Shown here: positions 50,718 to 60,149 of the stretch, piece after piece
How the letters are laid out: every line of letters begins with the position of its first letter
Numbering within the stretch: position 1 is the first letter of the stretch
Assembly (NCBI GenBank): GCA_950295325.1
Contig: OX485805.1
Span: forward strand, 48,324,758 to 48,388,757
Reading direction: 5' to 3'
From: Polytrichum commune
Taxonomy: Eukaryota; Streptophyta; Polytrichopsida; Polytrichales; Polytrichaceae
Length of the DNA stretch: 64,000 nt
The notes under the pieces: model-generated
Databases searched by the model: none
What the model was told of the DNA's origin: nothing
Seen by the model: the letters and a program-made list of their open reading frames with translations, nothing else
Translations under genes and position numbers: made by a program

Positions 50718-52099
50718 CTAAATTACAAACAGTAATTAAAAAAAACACATGAGAATACCCCATGCCCCACTCACGTATTTGATATACATGGTAGATTGTG
50801 CAAGCCCTTGCTCTGTTTTCTTGAGTTGAAACACTTAGCAAAGTCATCCTCTTTTTGTAAATTTCTTCTATGTAGCTAAGGTTCTTCACATTTATCTCCG
50901 CACACCAAAGCCACATTTTCTTGGACAGAAGATGCAATGTAATCATGTAACGTACGCTTTTTTTATTTGTAAAAAAAGTCCCAAATTAGTGCACTTTTGA
51001 CAGCTACAGAAGTACTGTCCACTAGAGATTCCCATGCCTTATATGCTTCACTTGAACGTCTCTCTTAGTTCCGAAAGATGCAATTTCCAATTTTCAAAGC
51101 ATTTGTAGTAGGACGAATTAGGACAAATGGTTGTTGGATCTGGGTTTCTCAGTCTAGAAAAATGTTTTCCACAAACCATCAATCACTTTTACAAGTGTCC
51201 AGATGGTTGCAAGTAGCTTCTTCATGATAAAATCTATATTTACATCCTGTAGCAAAAACACTTGTTACTTTGAAAGTCCTTTCTAGGCCCAATAGAAAGT
51301 TGATTCATTAGCACCACACTCAACATCTGAATTAGTGTGACCCAAGTGAAAGGCCTTGCCATCACTGGGTGGCTATTAGAGAGCGTGTCCCTTGACACTT
51401 GGTACAACATGACTATTCATGACAACTATTCTGATTAATATGGCACGGCAACTATTCTGATTAATATGGCCACACTAAAACAAAATTTTTAGAATAGCAT
51501 ACCTCTTCCATGCGAAAACAATTTACAAAAAGAAAAAGAAAACAAGGAATACACATCATGACACAAGGACCCCCGACCACATGCTAGAGTGCAACGGAGA
51601 AGTGGTCATGAAGAAGATTGCTCTGTTATAGGTGTGCACACAACCACCTTCCGTTTGGAGCATCTTATCATTGCTGTCAGTCCAATGTCTCCTGAAAGTG
51701 GCAATGAACCCAACAACCGAGAGGAGATTGTGTTTAACCTCTGCTTCTAGTGTTCCCTTCAACACCCAATCATGTGGACAAAAATGCGCGGGGCCCGTGG
51801 ACAAAGAGGTGATCTGAACTCTGGAGAGACAAAACTGATCACACGATGTACATGCGGTTTGCAAGATCTTGCAAAACGTGAATAGATCCTTGGAAATTTT
51901 GAATGAAAGAATCCACCTTAGCCTTTTGAGGGCCAATCATTTTTTGGTAATAAATCCAAAGAAATAATGAATAGGCCCTGCATAACGTGTCAACCCTAAA
52001 ACACTCGTCGAAAGGATTCAAGGTGAACACTTATGAATAGATTTGATACACTCGCTGAGAAAACAGATGCCCGATCAACTCTCATGAAAACTACAATGC
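50718..52099. other. 5' flank of the ParB-methyltransferase gene
   Basis: Possible additional 5' exons lie on the minus strand at about 50760-50945, where an open frame (KMWLWCAEINVKNLSYIEEI...) ends at a good donor (ATAC/GTGAGT). Its phase does not join to the exon at 50717, whereas another frame ending KKTEQGLAQSTMYIKY at the same donor does. Neither is certain. 50950-52099 has no gene I can support; the short opposite-strand frames near 51.6-52.0 kb look like chance. Confidence 0.4.
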
Positions 52100-52198
52100 C
52101 GAACAAGGTTCCATTGACCCCGGGGGAGGGGGGGTCATCGGAAGTGCTTTCGGAGCAGAAAGCACTTCCTCTCCTTCTCCTATTTCTCGAAACCCTGA
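52100..52198 (+). repeat. Hairpin repeat H, copy 1
   Basis: About 100 bp beginning CCGAACAAGGTTCCATTGAC, followed by a GGGGGAGGGGGGG tract and the perfect hairpin GGAAGTGCTTTC-GGAGCA-GAAAGCACTTCC (52140-52169), then CTATTTCTCGAAACCCTGA. Other copies start at 53313, 53859, 54413 and 56802. No coding capacity. Confidence 0.85.
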
Positions 52199-52289
52199 GG
52201 TGATTCACCGTGGAACAGAAGGGTAAAAGCTCATTTGATTTTGATTTTCGGAGCGAATACAAACTGTGGATGCATGGCCTATCGATCCT

Positions 52290-52500
52290 TTAGTCTTTCG
52301 GAGTCGGTGAAGATACTAGTGATTCTAAATCCAACCGGTTGCATGTTGACAGACATTTTCCGGTTTTGCTGCTTTCATTCAGTTGAGGTAGATTCTATAG
52401 ATTCCTCTAAAATGATAGGTAAATTTCCTGAAGTCTTGAACTTCAGCTGATTATTTCTCAAACTCAACAGTTTCATCTACCTAAACCGTTTCCTCTGCTA
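52290..52500 (+). repeat. Dispersed repeat shared with 4.9-5.2 kb
   Basis: The text TTCTAAATCCAACCGGTTGC, GAGGTAGATTCTATAGATTC and CCTGAAGTCTTGAACTTCAG matches, in the same order and orientation, the region 4900-5060, and partly 54525-54620 and 56698-56800. Non-coding, family unknown. Confidence 0.7.
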
Positions 52501-53312
52501 GCTGTTGAACTGTGTCGGTGCAAAGTCCGTCCAATACTTCCTAGTCACTATATCATGTAGATGACACTCTTACACTCTAAGTAGAAGGGGCTTTGTTCTT
52601 GAATGGAACCAGAGTATTATACCCCTATTATAAAACCTGCATTCAATTATCGATGCTCATTTGAAATCACAGAGCTCGAGCGTCAGCAGCTTTAGAGATG
52701 CTTGCTGATGCTCGAGCTCACCACTGGTCATTGTCAGTCGATCTGAAAAAGCAACGCCTACAATCGATTACACTTAGGATCTCCGTAATGCTGATGGACT
52801 GTGCAGCAGTCATTCTGCAGACTTACATAATCTCAGGTTGTGACCGTTTCAAGGTCGTGCATCACTTACATTGACTGGCACTCAAGTCTGTAGAAGTGAA
52901 GATGCTCTGCGATGTGTTGGAATTTCGATCTAATGCAAAACTTGGCAGCATGTGCAAAAACACGCCATTGAGAGGAACACCATGACACCAAGATAGGTGT
53001 CTAACCTATAAAAGTTTTGGACCTCGCTCGAGCTTTTGTGGTGTTAAGGTGGGCATCGATGGATCAATGCAAGTTTTAGGATGCTGTAATTGCGATTTAA
53101 GTAGACATGATTTTGTCCTTGAAAATTGTAGAACAAATCCCTGTATACGTAAGGATGCAAAAATATCATCTACATCATGCATCAGTCGGAAGAATTGGAC
53201 GGAGTACACACCGATCAATTGAACAGCTAGCAGACATAATTTCTGGACGCAAATGCTAAGCAAACGCGTCTGATAAGTGAACACGAGCATTTCGAAAAGC
53301 AGTGTCATTATT

Positions 53313-54511
53313 GTTCCATCGACCCCGGGGGAGGGGGGGTCCTCGGAAGTGCTTTCGGAGCAGAAAGCACTTCCTCTGCCTCTCCTATTTCTCGAAACCC
53401 TGATGCTTTCATTCAGTTTAGTTAGATTCTATAGATCTGCAAACTAGTGCTCCTATGGACTTCGTCAGAGTAGAAGCAGCCATGACCTATAACGACGACG
53501 CTCTACCAGTGATGACAATCGCCTGGTCTTCAAAAGCAAACATCCTCATTTTTTTGTCATCGAATGCAAGACTTTGAGTCCAATATATCGACTTGTCCGT
53601 GCTACTTTGTTGTAACATCATGCTGGCTCAGTGCAAGTTTCTTAGGCCATTACAAGGGTTGATGTTTTACATCAAAGGTTTCTCTCTTTCTTCCTTGTCT
53701 TCCAGCTCAATAAGGAATACTAACTTACCATAGACTTAAATTTCATCTTCTGTGGCAAGGATGAGAAAATAATATGAAGGATTTTTTGGTTTCAGGTGCT
53801 CATTTGTGGATTTGAACAGATTGCTCAGTCTACTCGCAAGCCTGGTTGGTTCCTAAACCGAACAAGGTTCCATCGACCCCGGGGGAGGGGGGGTCATCGG
53901 AAGTGCTTTCGGAGCAGAAAGCACTTCCTCTCCCTCTCCTATTTCTCGAAACCTTGATGCTTTCATTCAGTTGAGGTAGATTCTATAGATCTGCAAACGA
54001 GCGCTCCTATGGACTTCGTCAGAGTAGAAGCAGCCATGACCTATAACGACGACGCTCTACCAGTGATGACAGTCGCCTGGTCTTCAAAAGCAAACATCCT
54101 CATTTTTTTGTCATCGAATGCAAGACTTTGAATCCAATATATTGACTTGTCCGTGCTACTTTGTTGTAACATCATGCTGGCTCAGTGCAAGTTTCTTAGG
54201 CCATTACAAGGGTTGATGTTTTACATCAAAGGTTTCTCTCTTTCTTCCTTGTCTTCCAGCTCAATAAGGAATACTAATTTACCATAGACTTAAATTTCAT
54301 CTTCTGTGGCAAGGATGAGAAAATAATATGAAGGATTTTTTGGTTTCAGGTGCTCATTTGTGGATTTGAACAGATTGCTCAGTCTACTCGCAAGCCTGGT
54401 TGGTGCCTAAACCGAACAAGGTTCCATCGACCCCGGGGGAGGGGGGGTCATCGGAAGTGCTTTCGGAGCAGAAAGCACTTCCTCTCCCTCTCCTATTTCT
54501 CGAAACCCTGA
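53313..54511 (+). repeat. 554-bp tandem duplication containing hairpin repeat H
   Basis: Unit 1 starts GTTCCATCGACCCCGGGG at 53313, unit 2 at 53867 and a partial third at 54421, giving an exact period of 554 bp. Units 1 and 2 are almost identical throughout (ATGGACTTCGTCAGAGTAGA, TTTTACATCAAAGGTTTCTC and TTTGAACAGATTGCTCAGTC occur in both), so the duplication is recent. Each unit carries the 12-bp-stem hairpin. TTTCAG/GTGCTCATTTGTGGA in each unit looks like an acceptor plus a short open frame (VLICGFEQIAQSTRKPG), possibly a duplicated exon, unproven. Confidence 0.85.
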
Positions 54512-55067
54512 TGCTTTCATTCAGTTGAGGTAGATTCTATAGATTCCTCTAAAATGATAGGTAAATCTCCTGAAGTCTTGAACTTCAGCCGATTATTTCT
54601 CAAACTCAACAGTTTCATCTGCAACTAACCGCCAGTTCCTCCTAGAGTTTTCAAGTCCAACTGGTTGCATGTTGACATCCTCCAGTTGAAATCTAACCTG
54701 CCAAAAAAGTTTCCCGATCACTACTGAAGTACATGTTATATATGGACTCAATGATTCTCCCTGTCCAGGGAGACTAATCTCAATACAGGGGAAGTTAGTT
54801 ACAGATGAACCGGTTGAGTTTGGAGGATACCCGGTTGAAGTTCAAGACATTATGAAAACTAGCGACTGTAAATGGCTTGTCAAAATTTCACTGAGCTCCA
54901 TTATCATTCACGTAGCAGAATAAAAGTAAGCTGTATATCAATGTGGTTTCATGTGGTTTCATGTACGTTTGTGTTAGGATGGCGAATTGCTCTAATATTT
55001 CTTGACCAAACTTGTTGTTTATTCTTGCCATGAATGTTTTTGCTCTAATACATTTTGTGGAAGGCAG
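54512..55067. other. Repeat-derived non-coding stretch
   Basis: Continues the dispersed repeat of 52290-52500, followed by inverted CCGGTTGAAGTTC-type motifs at 54824-54845. Leads into the acceptor of the exon at 55068. Confidence 0.5.
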
Positions 55068-56332
55068 GTTCTCTAATTAGTCATGTGTATAAGGAGAGAT
55101 CTGCACTGGGGGGAGCCAAATTTGATGAGACAGTCAGGCTAGTTTGGTCCATGATGGAGTTCGACATGGCAAGGACTGCACAAACCTTATGTACACTTCT
55201 AGACCAGTTTGAATCTTCCGACCTAGATCAAGTTTCATATTACAAAACTTGGTAAAACAATTAATGATATGTGCATCCATGAATAATTGTGTTTTATCTA
55301 TCTTTGACAAGTGTTTAAACTTAATTTCTTCTGAACCTCTTGGCTTAGCCATTTACTCAATCTAGTCATTTGTGAAGGACCCACAAATGACCATCTTAGA
55401 AATGCTTTTCAGCTCACCTATTTTAAAGGACTTGTTTTGCGCTTTCATGAACTAAATGCAATCTTCTCAGCTGATCATGGGAGGTTTGTTTATGATCAAG
55501 GATTAGTCCTCTCCAAACTCACTTCTCTATGGCACTAAAAAGGAGAATTACATCAAAAAGTGGCAATTTGCATGCAGGGCATTGGTTGAAGAATTCGAGG
55601 ACATTGACAAACTTTCTGCCACTGAAAATGGCCTTTCACTGCTACAACTGATAGAGGTATTACATCTTACCTTCTTTCTTCAATATGCAGCATCATCTAC
55701 TAAGTCCTATTCTGATGTGTCACACGTTTCATTTGCACAATACATATGCAACTACAACCCAAAGTGGGTTCTCTTTAATCCACTCTTTAAATCCTTACTT
55801 AAAAAAATATGACTGCTATATTTGAGTGGTGTTAATTTAAGAACGGACATCAAAAAGATATATGTTTAATAGATATTGGACTACCTGCTCAAGCTTATTA
55901 GCCATTCTAGGCTCAATAGTCAACTTAATTGGGGGGGACCTATTTGACCATTTACTGAGTTTGAGAATTTACACTTTTATGTTCCAAAATATGAGCTCCA
56001 AAAACAAAGAGGTAAATGGCTAAGGACAAGATCTGGGATTGGCAATCATCTTGCACTAAGTTTTGAATAGCTTAACCCTTTTGTCTGTTGGGCATATATT
56101 GAAGCATTTAAAGACTTCTGGATTGCAGAACGAGTCTGCGATGTCTCACATCCCAGATCCCACAGATAGGAGGCAAGGTGAAATTGCGAGGAGCAAAAGA
56201 GTTCGTTCACCCCCAGAATTAAAAAAAAAAGCCTTAAAGCAAAGCATTCGCAGTGGAAGTTCGAGTAGTCGTGCCATCACATATTTAGAATCAGAGGGAA
56301 GTAGTCAACCCTCATTTAGCTTGGGATTTTGA
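55068..56332 (+). CDS. 3' end of an unrecognised gene (three exons)
   Basis: Exons 55068-55251, 55578-55656 and 56129-56332 join with matching phases (2, then 1, then 0) at GT-AG sites and end at a TGA. Encoded text in order: ISHVYKERSALGGAKFDETV, FDMARTAQTLCTLLDQFESS, WALVEEFEDIDKLSATENGL, then a basic-serine tail (RSKRVRSPPELKKKALKQS) ending SSQPSFSLGF. The start of the first listed exon is incomplete, so the 5' part of the gene should lie upstream, where only repeats are seen. I do not recognise the protein. The SKR/KKK-rich tail suggests a nuclear protein. It may be a fragment moved here with other gene pieces. Confidence 0.5.
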
Positions 56333-56689
56333 CACTCAACCTTAAACCCTAAACCCTCATTTAGCATCAATGATTGTGCAGTCAATGGGCTTTTTCAAAC
56401 GCCTTATACAGAGGTAAGTTTGAAAGCAATGATTAAATCATAACAGCACAAGTTCAACTCAGGAATCATCTTATGAAATCTTGTAGAACTAGAGTCAACA
56501 GTTCCCATGTACACTAGTTGGTGATTATTTTGACAATAGGATAGCCCAAGTATGTAACTGTATAGCGGTAGGCCCCGAACTTGAGGTTGTCCACATTATT
56601 TGGGAAGTGTAAGACATCGTGACCAGTGTGAAACTGCCCACCTCACAAATAAGATGTGGATGTATTAAAACAGGGCAGAAAGAGCATGC

Positions 56690-56900
56690 ACTTCTCAGTT
56701 GAGGTAGATTCTATAGATTCCTCTAAAATGATAGGTAAATTTCCTGAAGTCTTGAACTTCAGCCGATTGTTTCTCAAACTCAACAGTTTCATCTACCTAA
56801 ACCGAACAAGGTTCCATCGACCCCGGGGGAAGGGGGGTCCTCGGAAGTGCTTTCGGAGCAGAAAGCACTTCCTCTCCCTCTCCTATTTCTCGAAACTCTG
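56690..56900 (+). repeat. Dispersed repeat plus hairpin repeat H, copy 5
   Basis: 56698-56800 repeats the GAGGTAGATTCTATAGATTC / CTTGAACTTCAG text. 56802-56900 is a copy of repeat H with the same 12-bp-stem hairpin and a slightly altered G-rich tract. It lies between the two gene fragments at 55.1-56.3 and 57.1-58.2 kb. Confidence 0.8.
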
Positions 56901-57130
56901 AGGTGATTCACTGTGGAACAGAAGGGTAAAAGCTCATTTGATTTTGATTTTCGGAGCGAATACAAACTGTGAATGCATGGCCTATCGAATTGAAATTTAG
57001 TATTAACACCAGCATTATATTTATACTTCAAGAGATGAGTTTAATATCACTTGCTGTAGATTATTCTCAAAAGGCAAAGTATTGATGAAGATGGCTTGTA
57101 TTTAATGGGTCACGCTTTCTGTTTGTGCAG

Positions 57131-58170
57131 GTGATCTTTTATGAGCAAGACTGGAATCCACAAGCAGACAAACAGGCATTACAACGTGCTCATCGTATTG
57201 GTCAAAAGTCTCCAGTTTTGGCTATCAATCTCATTACGCCTAACACTATCGAAGAGGTGAGTACTGTTAAAGGCATGATACTGTTAAGTCAACATGGCTT
57301 TTGGTTGGGGGTCGATTGTTTTGCATACAACACCTTCCAGTCGGGGAACTTCAGTGCAGGCTTGGAGGTACATAGGGTGGAGGTTTAAATGAAGAACATT
57401 AAGTATTCAATCATTGAGGATCAAACTCATTTTGGCATTCCAAGAGGTGCTAAATGAGACTGGCCAAATCGAAATAGCTTCCTCTTTGTTCAAATTCAAA
57501 GAATATATCAGAGAATGCAGCATAAGTGGAAGAAAAAAAATAGTGATTTTGTATGCAGGACCACCAAAGGAAAATCACAGGGGACCGACTCCTGATGAAA
57601 AGTCTAATTAAGACAAAGGATAACTCTATTTCTGTAGTCCCTCAAACTGGAATATTGGCAGACTTTGTGAAGCAATTTGTCAAGTTTAAATCCATACCAT
57701 GCTAAAGTCATTTGTCTCTGGGACCTTCAATAGGTGAACTAGTTGTCCAAAATTGACTTGTGAAATAGCCTAAGACTTCTGGTATGTTGGATGCATTCTA
57801 GCCAGCAGATAAAGCAGTATTGGACTCATGGGTTGCAGACTCAAAAGTTAAGGCAGCAACATCACAGGAAACTCGGCGCTCACAGAAATGGCGAGTGTTT
57901 GAATATGTCGAAGATGACAAAAAGAAGGATGATATGAAGAGACAGAAGAAAAAGAAAGCTGAAGACAAGAAACACGCAAAGTGGCTATCAATTGGGTACC
58001 ACTCATTGGCTGTTGATGACCCAACTGACACCACCCTTCGAAGCTATGCTTCAACCGATGATGATGGTGATGGCACAAATATTCACTTTGTAATTGGAGA
58101 CTGCACTCAACCTTCAACGAATTCAGACGAGACATACATCATACTCTCGAGGGGGGCAGAGAAGAGGTAC
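57131..58170 (+). pseudogene. CHR10/ALC1-like SNF2 remodeller fragment
   Basis: Exon 57131-57256 (phase 0 on both sides) encodes SNF2 helicase motifs [28 protein letters not shown] and [12 protein letters not shown] second block, about 57808-58165, encodes KAVLDSWVADSKVKAATSQE, a Lys-rich stretch, KKHAKWLSIGYHSLAVDDP and IHFVIGDCTQPS, which is the linker and start of the C-terminal macro domain of plant CHR10 (CHD1L/ALC1 homologue, a poly-ADP-ribose-linked remodeller). The first helicase lobe, the exon just before motif V, the segment between the blocks and the rest of the macro domain are not found nearby. After TYIILS the frame leaves the family pattern and soon stops. It reads as a gene fragment, not a working copy. 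A possible coiled-coil exon (EKAALEQSKNNELSEL) at 58292-58363 is of unknown origin. Confidence 0.75.
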
Positions 58171-58459
58171 TAGGGTGGGGAGGAAAGGCAAGTCTTTTCA
58201 AGATTATCAGATTGTTTAGTCTAAAGCCTTAGGGGCTCCAAAGCAGGTTCTAAATAGTGCAAATAACTAACTTTGTGTATTGTGGGTGTAGGAAAAAGCT
58301 GCGCTGGAACAGAGCAAGAATAATGAGCTTAGTGAGTTGACGGACCGTGTTGAAATCATAAAGGTTGGTGGTTTACCTAATTGAATTCAACATGGGGAGA
58401 TTTTTGGGCATAACCTAATTGAAAACATGTAACCTATTGGACTTGGAAACACTGTGACC

Positions 58460-59357
58460 TCATATAGTGAATGAAAAGTTAGGGTTTGGGGGAGAAACCT
58501 GGATTGGAGAGGTTTTCTCCTCTTCTCCATCAATCCCCTCTCTATTGCCATCCTCCTTGGAATGATGCTTGCCATCCTCTTCCTCGCCCTCTCCTCCACT
58601 TTCTTCATCTTTATCTTCTTCTTCTTCCTCCTCCTCCTCCTCCTCCTCCCTTAGTTGATATGCCTCATTGTCATCTTTGTCTTCATCTTTTTCCTCCTCA
58701 TCCTCTCCCATATGGCCTTCCTCCACTCTCTCCAATGCCGCCTCATGGATGTTTCCAACTTGCTCCTCTTCAACCACTCCCACGGATCTCCTCATTGATC
58801 TGCGGCATGGCAACATTGGTGGTCGGGGAGAAGTGGTGGTGAGAGGCATCGTGGCACTCCCCCTTCCATTAGCCTTCTTTGCCATCGAATGAGGCCGTTC
58901 GGAATGAGAACCCGCCCTTGCCTTCCCAACACCCCATTCCAAACCCTAAATTCAATAACCAATGAGATTCGACTTCCACTCTAGGCAATGACTAGGAAAC
59001 TAACTTTCAATAGAGATTAGGTCAAATAATTACTTCTAGTGTGGGTTGGGACTCCACTTCTTCTTCAATGTCTTGGATATCAAGCCTCGTTTCACTAATA
59101 ATTTCCACATCCTCATGTGCATAGATGTCGGGTGGTTCCGTATCAATCCCATCTTTGAGGAGGTCCACGTCTTCAAATGTTAGAGTTCGCGTGGTTGCAC
59201 ATATGCCGTGTTTTGTAATTCTAGTCAAATTCCTCCCCATCCTCGACCGCTCTAATGCTTTCCGCGTCGAATACTTGGAGGATCCTTTCCGTCTGCGTTT
59301 CTTCAAGGGAGTTGAAAACTTTGAATGTGCGGACATATCTTCATTGAACATTTGCAC
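58460..59357 (-). CDS. Putative two-exon gene for a very acidic protein
   Basis: Exon 1 59357-59034 and exon 2 58945-58460 join in phase 0 at GT-AG to give 269 codons. The N-terminus is basic (LKKRRRKGSSKYSTRKALER), followed by an acidic middle (DIQDIEEEVESQ). Exon 2 has a Ser/Pro/Arg patch and a long Glu/Asp run encoded by a CTC/TCC triplet repeat near 58620-58655. No known domain. It lies 0.8 kb from the divergently transcribed MULE-like gene, so the two may share a promoter region or have travelled together. Low-complexity repeats can open frames by chance, so this is tentative. Confidence 0.45.
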
Positions 59358-60149
59358 AAATCAAATTGGAAATTAATTTGCAAAACAAATAAAAATGGAA
59401 AGTCCCAAGTTTGATTGTTGTTTTGCTTCAAGAATGATTGTCCCTCCTCCACATCCATGTATATTTAATGTCATCGTATAGCATAACAACAACAACAACA
59501 ACATGCCGTAACTATTAAAATCTTAGGGTTTCACATTTCCATACGTCATATCTTATTATTGGCCGTTACACATTATGAATATGTGTGTAGATACATTGTG
59601 TGTGGTGTCGTTCTTATTTACAGTATATAACACCCTTGCATTATTTCAAATCCTACGTGAGTTGTCATTGCAATATTTTCAAATTTTTTTAATGTATGCC
59701 ATGTGAATTCTGATAATGAAACCACTCATATTATTCAAATTGTAAAGATGTATTGTCATTGTTGTTTGTATCCATATTATTTGACGTCTATGTTATGTAT
59801 CGTTTCCATTCTTCATTTTTGTGAGTATGCATAGAATTTGTTTATCTTTCGATGACATCTCTTCGTGCAGGATGTCTACCATGACTTGTCAAGTAGAATG
59901 TCTACCATGACTTGGCTGATATAATTTGGGATATCGTGACAGCCTTACCGCTCTCTTCCAGACTCCTTGGTTTTAGGGTGTTGGACATTTAAAAATATTT
60001 TTCATGCTTTCCTCCATAGTTCATCCTTCGTTTGTATCATGTTTATCATCGTTGTCTTTGGCAATGCAGTTCTAATAAATAGGTATCCTAGAATGTTGAG
60101 GGTTCTTTTCCATATTTCCATCTTCGCTCGAAGGCTCATTTCCCTCATC
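59358..60149. other. Intergenic region between divergent genes
   Basis: Probable two-way promoter region for the acidic-protein gene (minus) and the MULE-like gene (plus). Contains an (AAC)n microsatellite near 59486-59502 and a short direct repeat (GTCTACCATGACTTG at 59872 and 59900). No TATA box can be singled out. Confidence 0.4.

Noticed and set aside
51556-52262. Minus-strand frames of 63-126 codons
   Set aside because: No motifs or exon chain, and partly within repeat H.
57414-57611. Frame reading VLNETGQIEIASSLFKFK as a helicase exon
   Set aside because: It does not match the CHR10/ALC1 sequence expected between the two recognised blocks and has no clear acceptor.
59967-60149. N-terminal extension of the MULE-like protein from the upstream start
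   Set aside because: The extra 61 residues are hydrophobic and unlike the rest; the ATG at 60150 gives a natural start.
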